From Caldimonas thermodepolymerans (GTDB taxonomy: Bacteria; Pseudomonadota; Gammaproteobacteria; Burkholderiales; Burkholderiaceae_C): 64,000 bases of DNA. The stretch spans positions 496,001-560,000 of the forward strand of contig NZ_CP064338.1 in NCBI RefSeq assembly GCF_015476235.1, read 5' to 3'. Below, piece by piece: positions 19,887 to 27,229 of the stretch (positions are counted from its first letter, which is position 1; every line of letters starts with the position of its first letter). The notes under the pieces were generated by a model. That model worked only from the letters and a program-made list of their open reading frames with translations, made no database searches and had not been told where the DNA came from. The position numbers were made by a program, and so were the translations under genes.

Positions 19887-20891
19887 TCAGATCGCGCCCA
19901 CCGTGCCGGTCACCGGCAGCACGATGCCGGTGACGTAGGAGGCGCACACCGGCGAGGCGAGGAACACGTACGCCGGCGACAGCTCCTCCGGCTGCGCGGC
20001 GCGCTTCATGTCGGTCTGCCGGCCGAAGTCCTGCACCTTCTCGGGCGGGGAGTCCGCCGGGTTCAGCGGCGTCCATACCGGCCCGGGCGCCACCGCGTTG
20101 ACGCGGATGCCGCGCTCCAGCACGTTCTGCGCCAGCGCCTTGGTGAAGGCGTGGATCGCGCCCTTGGTGGTGGAGTAGTCGAGCAGGTGGCTGCTGCCGC
20201 GCAGCCCCACGACCGAGCCGGTGTTGATGATCGACGAGCCGGGCCCGAGGTGCGGCAGCGCCGCCTTGGCCATGTGGAAGTAGCCGTAGACGTTGGTGCG
20301 CAGCGTCTCGTCGAAGCGTTCCTCGCTGAGGTCCTCCAGCGACTGCGCATGCTCCTGGAAGGCGGCGTTGTTGACCAGGATGTCCAGCCCGCCGAAGGCC
20401 TGCACGACCTGTTCGACGGCGCGCCGGCACCAGGCCGGGTCCTTCACGTCGCCGGCGATCAGGAGGCAGCGACGGCCTTCGGCCTCCACGCAGCGCTTCG
20501 TTTCTTCGGCGTCCTCGTGTTCGTTGAGGTAGGCGATGGCCACGTCGGCGCCTTCGCGCGCGTACAGCACCGCGACGGCGCGGCCGATGCCGGAATCGCC
20601 GCCGGTGATCAGCGCCACCATGTCGCGCAGCTTGCCGCTGCCCTGGTAGTCCGGGGCCATGAAGCGCGGCTTGAGTGCCATCTCGGTTTCCAGGCCCGGC
20701 TTCTCCAGGTGTTGCTGTGGCAGCGGGTTGCGCGGCTGGTCCCGCGTGCCGGTGGGGGGCGGCTCGCCCGGGGTGGCATCGCCTTGCGCCTGCTCGTCGC
20801 GTTCGTCCTGCGCATGCTGGATGGCGCGCTGGCGCGCGGCCACCGCGTCGGGGTCATGCCGCCCGTTGCTGCGGCTGTCGGTTCGGGCCAT
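19887..20891 (-). CDS. SDR oxidoreductase with basic N-terminal extension (YghA/GSP39-like)
   Basis: 334 residues. The first ~75 residues are hydrophilic and Pro/Gln rich. From there the SDR core has MVALITGGDSGIGRAVA, NNAAFQ, the catalytic Ser in NTGSVVGL, and YSTTKGA. The linker text NPLPQQHLEKPGLETEM and PDYQGSGKL are conserved in the YghA/general stress protein 39 group, which are NADP-dependent aldehyde or alcohol reductases linked to stress. The start at 20889-20891 follows GGAGCACC. A shorter start at MALKPRF is less likely because the preceding segment is conserved in the family. Confidence 0.87.
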   Translation of the reverse strand: MARTDSRSNGRHDPDAVAARQRAIQHAQDERDEQAQGDATPGEPPPTGTRDQPRNPLPQQHLEKPGLETEMALKPRFMAPDYQGSGKLRDMVALITGGDSGIGRAVAVLYAREGADVAIAYLNEHEDAEETKRCVEAEGRRCLLIAGDVKDPAWCRRAVEQVVQAFGGLDILVNNAAFQEHAQSLEDLSEERFDETLRTNVYGYFHMAKAALPHLGPGSSIINTGSVVGLRGSSHLLDYSTTKGAIHAFTKALAQNVLERGIRVNAVAPGPVWTPLNPADSPPEKVQDFGRQTDMKRAAQPEELSPAYVFLASPVCASYVTGIVLPVTGTVGAI

Positions 20892-20959
20892 GGTGGGTGC
20901 TCCAGGTTGAAGGGGGTCCCTCCTTCCCTGGCAGCCCGCATGCCCGGGGGCGGCGGGTC

Positions 20960-21448
20960 TCAGCGCCGGCGCACCGGCGGCGCGACCGGGAGTGCCAGGG
21001 TCTGCGCGTGCAAACCTTGGGGACCGAGCGTCACCCGGCCCACGCTCACCGGCAGCGCGAAGCGGCGCGGGCCGGCGCTGCCCGGGTTGACGTACAGCAC
21101 GCCGTCGCGGGTCTGGATGCGCGGCTGGTGCGAATGGCCCGAGATGACGAGCCGCACGCCGTGCTGCACCGGATCGATGCGCAATTGCGCCAGGTCGTGC
21201 AGGACGTACACGCCGATGCCGCCCAGCTCGACCTGCACCTCGTCCGGCAGCTGTGCGAACTCGGCCAGCCCCAGGTCGTTGTTGCCGCGCACCGCGGTCA
21301 CCGGGGCCAGTCCGGCCAGGCGCTGCAGGATGCCCCCCGGCCCGATGTCGCCGGCATGCACGATGTGGTCGCAGCCGCGCAGGGCCGCGAGCGCTTCTTC
21401 GCGCAGCAGGCCGTGCGTGTCCGAGATCAGCCCGAGCTGGAACGCCAT
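20960..21448 (-). CDS. YfcE/MJ0936-type metallophosphoesterase
   Basis: 162 residues. Metal-binding motifs are in order: GLISDTHG (residues 6-13), HAGDIGPG, RGNND and SGHSHQP. These define the calcineurin-like phosphodiesterase YfcE/MJ0936 family. Activity in the family is on artificial bis-phosphoester substrates; the natural substrate is not known. The gene ends 3 nt from the start-side neighbour, the LysE-type exporter stop at 21452, on the same strand. Confidence 0.88.
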   Translation of the reverse strand: MAFQLGLISDTHGLLREEALAALRGCDHIVHAGDIGPGGILQRLAGLAPVTAVRGNNDLGLAEFAQLPDEVQVELGGIGVYVLHDLAQLRIDPVQHGVRLVISGHSHQPRIQTRDGVLYVNPGSAGPRRFALPVSVGRVTLGPQGLHAQTLALPVAPPVRRR

Positions 21449-21451
21449 CGC

Positions 21452-22090
21452 TCAGCCCTGGCGGCTCAGCGCCAGCCGCACACCCAGCGCGACAAACATG
21501 CCGCCGATCGCGCGGTTGAGCCAGGTCGAAGCGCGCGCGCCGATGCGCAGCCGCCGGCTCGCCAGGGCGGTGCCGACGGCGAGCGCGTTGCACCACAGCA
21601 TGGCGTTGAAGTCGAAGATCAACCCCAGCACCAGGAAGGCCAGCGGCTTGTCCGGCGCATCCGGTGCAATGAACTGCGGCACGAAGGCGAGGAAGAAGAT
21701 CGCCACCTTGGGGTTGAGCGCATTGGTCAGGAGGCCCTGCAGGAAGATCTGGCGGTACGGCAGCGGCGGCAGGGCGGCGTCGGCCGCCACGGTGGCGTCC
21801 TGCGCCCGGCTGCACAGCATGCCGATGCCCACCCACACCAGGTAGGCGGCGCCGACCAGCTTCACGACGGTGAACGCGGTCGCCGAGGTCGCCAGCACCG
21901 CCGACAGCCCCAGCGCCGCGGCCAGCACGTGCACCAGCACGCCGGCACCGACGCCCCAGGCAGCCACGCAGCCGGCGCGCCAGCCCTGTGCGGCACTGCG
22001 GGTCATGATGAGCAGCGAATCCGGGCCGGGCGAGAGGTTCAGGAGGAAGCCCGAAACGATGAACAGGGCCAGGTCGTGGATGCCGAACAT
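21452..22090 (-). CDS. LysE/RhtB-family amino-acid exporter
   Basis: 212 residues with six hydrophobic spans. The N-terminus LFIVSGFLLNLSPGPDSLLI has the SPGPD motif of RhtB/LysE transporters; the middle has LLTNALNPKVAIFFLAFVPQ, equally diagnostic. It probably exports homoserine lactone, threonine or another amino acid. It is followed closely by the metallophosphoesterase on the same strand. The start at 22088-22090 is the one giving the standard short N-terminus. Confidence 0.88.
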   Translation of the reverse strand: MFGIHDLALFIVSGFLLNLSPGPDSLLIMTRSAAQGWRAGCVAAWGVGAGVLVHVLAAALGLSAVLATSATAFTVVKLVGAAYLVWVGIGMLCSRAQDATVAADAALPPLPYRQIFLQGLLTNALNPKVAIFFLAFVPQFIAPDAPDKPLAFLVLGLIFDFNAMLWCNALAVGTALASRRLRIGARASTWLNRAIGGMFVALGVRLALSRQG

Positions 22091-22145
22091 GGGGATGGAA
22101 GGCGCAGGCGAGGACGGATACCCCGGATTAGAACGGAAAGCGCGA

Positions 22146-22192
22146 CGCCCCTGCAGCGCGCCGGGCCGCGCCTGCATCCGCTTGCAGGGGCG
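22146..22192. repeat. 10-bp inverted repeat with nested GC stem in divergent promoter region
   Basis: CGCCCCTGCA (22146-22155) is the exact reverse complement of TGCAGGGGCG (22183-22192). The 27-base centre contains a further short GCGCG/CGCGC stem. It lies between the divergent exporter and NUDIX genes. It could be an operator or cruciform; no T run supports termination. Confidence 0.4.
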
Positions 22193-22237
22193 GCGCCCGG
22201 ATCTGGCATGCTGCACGGCAGTTTCCGGAGATCGACG

Positions 22238-22819
22238 ATGAGCGTGCAAGACCGCGTGCGCGTGCGCGACGTGCAGGTGCTGTCCGACGACCACTACGTG
22301 CTGAAGAAGACCACCTTCGAGTGGCGCCGGCGCGACGGGCAATGGCAGACGCAGACCCGCGAGACCTATGACCGCGGCAACGGTGCGACCATCCTGCTAT
22401 ACCACCCGCAGCAGCGCACGGTGATCCTGACCCGGCAGTTCCGCTACCCGGCCTTCGTCAACGGCTGCGACGACCTGCTGATCGAAACCCCCGCCGGCTT
22501 GCTCGACGATGCCTCGCCGGAAGAGCGCATCCGCGCCGAAGCCGAGGAGGAGGCCGGCTACCGGGTCGGCGAGGTGCGCCAGGTGTTCTCGGCCTACATG
22601 AGCCCCGGCGCGGTGACCGAGGTGGTGCACTGCTTCGTCGGCGAGTACGACCGCAACGCCCGTGTCGGCGAGGGCGGCGGGCTGGCCCACGAGGGCGAGG
22701 ACATCGAGGTGCTGGAGCTCGGCTTCGACGAGGCCCTGCGCATGGTCGAGGACGGCCGCATCCGGGACGCCAAGACCATCATGCTGCTGCAGTACGCGGC
22801 GTTGCACATCTTCCGTTGA
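22238..22819 (+). CDS. nudK: NUDIX hydrolase, NudK-type (GDP-mannose/ADP-ribose pyrophosphatase)
   Basis: 193 residues. RQFRYPAFVNGCDDLLIETP and a NUDIX box from GLLDD to AEAEEEAGYRV (residues ~88-112) are as in E. coli NudK, which hydrolyses GDP-mannose. The first Arg of the canonical REAxEE is replaced by Ala (IRAEAEEEAGY), while the metal-binding glutamates remain. It acts in the cytoplasm as a housekeeping hydrolase. The ribosome-binding site CCGGAG lies before the ATG at 22238. Confidence 0.82.
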   Translation: MSVQDRVRVRDVQVLSDDHYVLKKTTFEWRRRDGQWQTQTRETYDRGNGATILLYHPQQRTVILTRQFRYPAFVNGCDDLLIETPAGLLDDASPEERIRAEAEEEAGYRVGEVRQVFSAYMSPGAVTEVVHCFVGEYDRNARVGEGGGLAHEGEDIEVLELGFDEALRMVEDGRIRDAKTIMLLQYAALHIFR

Positions 22820-22956
22820 CGACCCGCACGGCAGTTCGCGTCGTCCAGGCGGCATTTCGCGCCGGCCGTCGGCCGTGTCGTCGCATGGCGCTCGGCATGC
22901 CGGCCGGGGCGCGCCACAGTGCAGGCATCGATCGTTCCACTTCAGAGGAGCCTGCC

Positions 22957-23436
22957 ATGGTCACGCCGTTGTTGATGCTGCTCATCCTGACCCTGCCGCT
23001 GCTGGCCGGCCGCCTGTGGCGGCGTGCCGCCCCGCTGTGGTCGGACGCGGAAGCCGCCGCCTGGGGGCTGGGCCTGCTGTTCCTGTTCACGGCCAGCGGG
23101 CATTTCCTGCAGGCCGACGCGATGACGCGGATGCTGCCGCCCTGGGTGCCGCAGCGGCTCGCGCTGGTGCACGCCACCGGCGTGCTGGAGATCGCGATCG
23201 CGCTGGGGCTGTTCCTGCGCCGCTGGCGCACGCTGTCGGCCTGGGCCGCGGCGCTCGTGCTCGTGGCCTTCTTTCCGGCCAACGTCTACGCGGCCTTCCA
23301 GCACGCCCCGATGGGCGGGCACGCCTGGGGGCCGGCGTACCTGCTGGTGCGCGCGCCCCTGCAGCTGGTCCTGCTGGGCTGGACGTGGTGGTTCCTGCTG
23401 CGCGGGCGGGGGCTGCGCCGGACCGCGCCGGCGTGA
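22957..23436 (+). CDS. DoxX-like small membrane protein
   Basis: 159 residues with four membrane spans. The central region LFLFTASGHFLQADAMTRML resembles DoxX/DoxD-like proteins, where a conserved 'fi.aGi.hF' segment precedes the second span; RWRTLSAWAAALVLVAFFPA and NVYAAFQHAPMGG follow. It is probably an integral inner-membrane protein linked to redox or thiol chemistry; function not established. The start was chosen at the ATG behind AGAGGAG; a GC-rich in-frame extension upstream is not credible. Confidence 0.72.
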   Translation: MVTPLLMLLILTLPLLAGRLWRRAAPLWSDAEAAAWGLGLLFLFTASGHFLQADAMTRMLPPWVPQRLALVHATGVLEIAIALGLFLRRWRTLSAWAAALVLVAFFPANVYAAFQHAPMGGHAWGPAYLLVRAPLQLVLLGWTWWFLLRGRGLRRTAPA

Positions 23437-23440
23437 CGCC

Positions 23441-24304
23441 TCACCCGGCCGCCACCGCCGCGAGCAGCCAGGCGCGGAACTCGCGCATGGCGATGGTTTC
23501 CTGCTTCGACTTCAGACGCGTCAGCCAGTAGCGGCCGGTCGACACCGCGATCCCGAACGGCTGCACCAGTCGTTCGTCGCGCAGCGCCTGCCCGAACATG
23601 GCCGGTGGCAGCAACGCGACGCCCAGGCCCTGCATGGCGGCAGCGGCCATGGTCACCGAGGAATCGAACACCGGGCCGCGCAGCAGGGGTGGTGCGACAC
23701 CGGCCGCGCCGAACCAGCGGGCCCATTCGTCGGTCCGGTACGAGCGCAGCAGGGTCTCGCGCGCCAGGTCGGCCGGCTCGCGCAGCCGTGCGGCGATCTC
23801 CGGCGTGCACACCGGCGACAGCGGCGCGTCCATCAGCGGCTCGGCGTGCGTGCCGTGCCACGCACCGTCGCCGAAGCGGATCGCGTAGTCCAGGCCCTCG
23901 CCGGCCAGGTCCACGCGGTTGTTGTGGGTGAGCAGGCGCAGGTCGACGAAGGGATGGTCGCGGTGGAAGGCCTCCAGGCGCGGGATCAGCCAGCCGACCG
24001 CGAACGTGCCCACCACCGCGACGGTCAGCACCTCGCGCAGCCGTCCGTCGCGGAATTGCTCGAGCACGGCGCCGATGCGCGCGAAGGTTTCCGAGAGCAT
24101 CGGCAGCAAGGCGTGTCCTTCGTCGGTCAGCGCCAGGCCGCGCGGCAGGCGCCGGAACAGGGACACGCCCAGGCGTTCTTCCAGGTTCTTGACCTGGGCG
24201 CTGACGGCCGACTGGGTGACGTTGAGCTCGATGGCGGCGCGCGTGAAGCTGAGGTGGCGGGCCGAGGCCTCGAACGCCCGCAAGGCATTGAGGGGCAGGT
24301 GCAT
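23441..24304 (-). CDS. ampR: AmpR-type LysR regulator of the beta-lactamase
   Basis: 287 residues. The N-terminus LPLNALRAFEASARHLSFTR, then AAIELNVTQSAVSAQVKNLE, is nearly the AmpR consensus. The C-terminal domain should bind muropeptides or UDP-MurNAc-pentapeptide. It is divergently transcribed from the class A beta-lactamase with only 97 bases between starts, the standard ampR-bla arrangement. AmpR represses without inducer and activates when cell-wall fragments rise. A T-N11-A operator is expected in the gap, but I could not fix it with confidence. Confidence 0.88.
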   Translation of the reverse strand: MHLPLNALRAFEASARHLSFTRAAIELNVTQSAVSAQVKNLEERLGVSLFRRLPRGLALTDEGHALLPMLSETFARIGAVLEQFRDGRLREVLTVAVVGTFAVGWLIPRLEAFHRDHPFVDLRLLTHNNRVDLAGEGLDYAIRFGDGAWHGTHAEPLMDAPLSPVCTPEIAARLREPADLARETLLRSYRTDEWARWFGAAGVAPPLLRGPVFDSSVTMAAAAMQGLGVALLPPAMFGQALRDERLVQPFGIAVSTGRYWLTRLKSKQETIAMREFRAWLLAAVAAG

Positions 24305-24401
24305 GCCCAGGATTCTCTGATGGCTGCTCCTCGGAAAGACCGCTTGTCCCGTGCGGCGGGCGTGCCTATCGTTGCGGGCTTTCACAGGAGACACGACGGA
24401 C

Positions 24402-25301
24402 ATGGAGCGACGCGACTTCCTCGGCGGGCTGGCCGCGCTGGCCGGCACCGCCGTCCTCATGCCTCGGGCCCAGGCCCAGGAAAACCGGGGGGGCGGTTCC
24501 CCTGCAGTTCCGGCGGCCACTTGGCTCGCCATCGAAAACGAGTCCCGCGGGCGGCTCGGGGTGGCCGTGCTCGACACGGCCACCGGCGTGCTGCAGGGCC
24601 ACCGGCTCGACGAGCGCTTCCCGATGTGCAGCACCTTCAAATGGGTGCTCGGCGCGCATGTGCTGCACCGGGTGGACCAGGGGCTGGAGCGGCTGGACCG
24701 GCGCATCGTCTACGGCCCCGAGGCCCTTGTTCCCTGGTCGCCGGTGACGGAACGGCACGTCGGCACCGGCATGACCGTGGGCCAGCTCTGCGAGGCCACC
24801 ATCACGCTCAGCGACAACGCCGCGGCCAACCTCCTGCTGGCGACGCTGGGCGGCCCGCAAGGCCTGACCCGCTACATCCGCTCGCAGGGAGACACGGTCA
24901 CGCGCCTGGACCGCACCGAGCCCCAGCTCAACGAGGCACGGCCGGGCGATCCGCGCGACACCACCTCGCCGCGCGCGATGGCGCAACTGCTGCGCACCGT
25001 GGTGCTGGGCGAGGGGCTGTCCCGATCCGGCCGAGCACAACTGGTGCGATGGCTGCAGGACTGCAAGACCAACGGCCAGCGCCTCGGCGCCCATGTGCCG
25101 GCGGGCTGGGCGCTGGGCAGCAAGACCGGCAGCGGCGCACGCGGTGCGACCAACGACGTCGGCATCTACTGGCCGGCCGACCGGCCGCCGGTCGTCGTCG
25201 CGGCCTACCTGGCCGAAACGCAGGCCAGCGACGCAGCCCGCAATGCCGCGCTGGCCCGGGTGGCGCAGCAGGTGACCCGGGCCTATACGGCAGGCAAGTG
25301 A
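24402..25301 (+). CDS. Class A beta-lactamase (L2-like, Tat-exported)
   Basis: 299 residues. Twin-arginine signal MERRDFLGGLAALAGTAVLM ending near AQA. Active-site elements: CSTFK with nucleophile Ser77 and Lys80, SDN near residue 137, Glu173 in EPQLNEA on the omega loop, and KTGSG from Lys241. DERFPMCSTFK and GDPRDTTSP closely resemble L2 of Stenotrophomonas, also Tat-exported and AmpR-controlled. There is a Cys before the nucleophile, but the position after KTG is Gly rather than the Cys that forms the disulfide of KPC/NMC-type carbapenemases. Penicillinase or cephalosporinase activity is expected; the spectrum is unknown. Confidence 0.92.
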   Translation: MERRDFLGGLAALAGTAVLMPRAQAQENRGGGSPAVPAATWLAIENESRGRLGVAVLDTATGVLQGHRLDERFPMCSTFKWVLGAHVLHRVDQGLERLDRRIVYGPEALVPWSPVTERHVGTGMTVGQLCEATITLSDNAAANLLLATLGGPQGLTRYIRSQGDTVTRLDRTEPQLNEARPGDPRDTTSPRAMAQLLRTVVLGEGLSRSGRAQLVRWLQDCKTNGQRLGAHVPAGWALGSKTGSGARGATNDVGIYWPADRPPVVVAAYLAETQASDAARNAALARVAQQVTRAYTAGK

Positions 25302-25344
25302 AAGATTACATGCCGAGCCGGCGGGGGACATCCTCGCCAGTGGG

Positions 25345-26082
25345 TCAGCGGGACCGGCTCCAGACCCACTGCACCGGCTGATCGCCCACGCAGGGCATGG
25401 GCTCGCCGGCCTGCACGATCCGCGCAGCTCGCATGTCTTCCACGCAGACCCACACACCGGAGCGGGGGCAGCTCGTACCGGAGCCGGCGAACAGCAAGTC
25501 GTCCTTGGGCACCTTCCTGCCTTCGATCACCGCACCGTCGTGGGACAGCGTGAGCTGGCGTTGCCCGGAGGCAGCACGCTTCGCAAAGACCTCGATCGCT
25601 TCCTTGAGCGCCACGAAGAAGTCCCAGTCGGCGAGCCCCTGCATCGCGGCTGCCGCGGTGAAGTCCGAAGCGTACAGCCTCAGGTAGGTGCCGGCGTCGT
25701 AACTCAGGCGATACAGCACGTCACCCTGGGCGGTGACCAGCGAGACGTCGCTCCAGCCCGGCTTCAGGCGGCCGTCGCGCTCGCGGGAGGGCTCGATGAC
25801 GCAGCGCAGTCCGGGATGGCTTTCCTGTACGGTGCCATCCGGCAACTTGCGGCAGATCTCGATGACCCGCCCCTCGGGGGTACGGAATTCGAAGCGGTCG
25901 TCATCGGTCCAGTAGCTGCAGAAGCGTTTCCCGTCGACCTCCGTGTAGCTGCCCCGCACGGGCAGCTCGGCCAGCACGCGGGCGCCTGGAGGCTTTTCGG
26001 CGTCCTCCACGTACCGCCAGCGGCCCGTGACCGGGTCGAGGTCGATGATGTCACTGCAGGTGTGGTGCTTGTACAGCCACAT
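25345..26082 (-). CDS. Hypothetical protein of the type VI islet with C-terminal PRSGVW module
   Basis: 245 residues, no signal peptide. The C-terminal ~55 residues contain SCPRSGVW and GEPMPCVGDQPVQWVW, a compact all-beta, SH3-like-looking module. Proteins with this 'cPrSGvW...Ge.MP...v.W' ending recur near vgrG genes in Burkholderiales, but I know no established function. A second copy of this module stands alone just upstream (26139-26315). As the last gene behind vgrG, a candidate effector and a candidate immunity protein, it could be another immunity or accessory protein. The start at 26080-26082 is the most likely ATG, giving MWLYKHHTCSD. Confidence 0.6.
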   Translation of the reverse strand: MWLYKHHTCSDIIDLDPVTGRWRYVEDAEKPPGARVLAELPVRGSYTEVDGKRFCSYWTDDDRFEFRTPEGRVIEICRKLPDGTVQESHPGLRCVIEPSRERDGRLKPGWSDVSLVTAQGDVLYRLSYDAGTYLRLYASDFTAAAAMQGLADWDFFVALKEAIEVFAKRAASGQRQLTLSHDGAVIEGRKVPKDDLLFAGSGTSCPRSGVWVCVEDMRAARIVQAGEPMPCVGDQPVQWVWSRSR

Positions 26083-26138
26083 GGGGGCGAACGAGTTTCT
26101 GACAGAGAGGCAACGGACGGCGCAGGACCTCGACAGGT

Positions 26139-26315
26139 TCAGCGCTCGCGGCGCCACGTCCACGTCACAGGACGGCCATCCAGGCCGGGCATGCGGTCGC
26201 CTTTGCGGACGGCTGCCTTGACGCTGTCCTCGACCCATGCCCATACGCCGCTGCGGGGGCAGGCGTCGCCCGTCTCGCCGTACAGCAGTCCTCCGAGGGG
26301 CACCCCGCCGGTCAG
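26139..26315 (-). pseudogene. Orphan C-terminal fragment homologous to the end of the 25345-26082 gene
   Basis: Translation between two in-frame stops (TGA at 26316-26318 and TGA at 26139-26141) gives 58 residues including DACPRSGVWAWVEDSVKAA and KGDRMPGLDGRPVTWTW. This aligns with the last 58 residues of the intact neighbour (SCPRSGVWVCVEDMRAARI, then GEPMPCVGDQPVQWVW) without gaps over most of its length. There is no start codon with a ribosome-binding site. It looks like the remnant of a duplicated gene whose 5' part was lost, as seen in effector/immunity loci that swap modules. Confidence 0.7.
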
Positions 26316-26335
26316 TCAGGTGCGGGACGTGCGCG

Positions 26336-27229
26336 TCACTGGTTCTCGGGGAACGGGACGACGGCGTCCCCACGCTTCAGCGCGTTGTGGATCAGGCGCT
26401 CGATCCGGTCCCTGCGCTCCTGCTGCCAGGTTTCGTGTCTGGCCGAGCTGTTCCAGCCTTTGGCATCGCCGTCCTGCAGCCTCTTGGCCAGGCTTTCGGC
26501 GTCTCGCCGGATCCGGTGATCCAGCAACTCGAACTCCAGAGAGATGTCGTAAGGTGAAACATCGTCGGATCGCGCCGCGCAGAGGTACACCACCGAGAGC
26601 GTGGCCAGCACGCCCGTCCCGGTCCATCGCCACGCGGGACGGCCTTTCACGAATGCCGGCCAGTCTTCCCACGGAACCTCGTACGCCGGGTCGGGCGCCC
26701 GTGTCGCCTGGGGGTTGACGTTGCCGTCTTCGTCCAGATAGCTCGATCTCCCGGTGAACATGACGTCCGTTCCAGGGGTGGCATGGCGCTGCCACTGCCC
26801 CTGCTGGAACTGGGCGATGGTGCCTTCGATGTACGCCTTGGCGAGACGGTGCTCCTCTTCGCTGCCGGCAGGGGCGGCGGCAAACGCCCTGGGGGACAGT
26901 TGCAGCGTGGTGGCGTGGACCTTGTGGCCGAGGCGGCGGTCCGCATACATCCCGAACGTCGCCACAGGGTGCCAGGACACTTCCTGGCCAGGGTGGTCGA
27001 AGCGGAACACCACGTCTTCCGGGACGCCGGACACGTGGTACATCAGCAGCCCGGCGACATCCTGGACCCGAAACTCGGGAACGCCCGATCGTCGGGCTGT
27101 TTCATGAATGTCATGGCCGACGGAGAAACGCACTTCGTGCATGGAAGACCTCCGACTGTCAGTAGTCCCCATCACAAGGGACGCGAGGGCGCCCGAACCG
27201 AGGGCGATGAAGTGGCGTCGGTTAGGCAT
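26336..27229 (-). CDS. Candidate exported immunity/accessory protein of the type VI islet
   Basis: 297 residues. The N-terminus NRRHFIALGSGALASLVMG looks like a twin-arginine or Sec export signal. The rest is soluble with a possible hydrophobic stretch near residue 205 (GTGVLATLSVVYLCAA). No family was recognised. Its ATG lies inside the end of the preceding gene (8-base overlap around the TAA), so translation is tightly coupled to the candidate effector. Coupling plus periplasmic targeting is the usual pattern of type VI immunity proteins that protect against a periplasm-acting toxin. The role is inferred from context only. Confidence 0.62.
   Translation of the reverse strand: MPNRRHFIALGSGALASLVMGTTDSRRSSMHEVRFSVGHDIHETARRSGVPEFRVQDVAGLLMYHVSGVPEDVVFRFDHPGQEVSWHPVATFGMYADRRLGHKVHATTLQLSPRAFAAAPAGSEEEHRLAKAYIEGTIAQFQQGQWQRHATPGTDVMFTGRSSYLDEDGNVNPQATRAPDPAYEVPWEDWPAFVKGRPAWRWTGTGVLATLSVVYLCAARSDDVSPYDISLEFELLDHRIRRDAESLAKRLQDGDAKGWNSSARHETWQQERRDRIERLIHNALKRGDAVVPFPENQ

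Noticed and set aside
24366-25457. Open frame opposite the beta-lactamase
   Set aside because: No ribosome-binding site or family motif; the plus strand encodes a full class A beta-lactamase.
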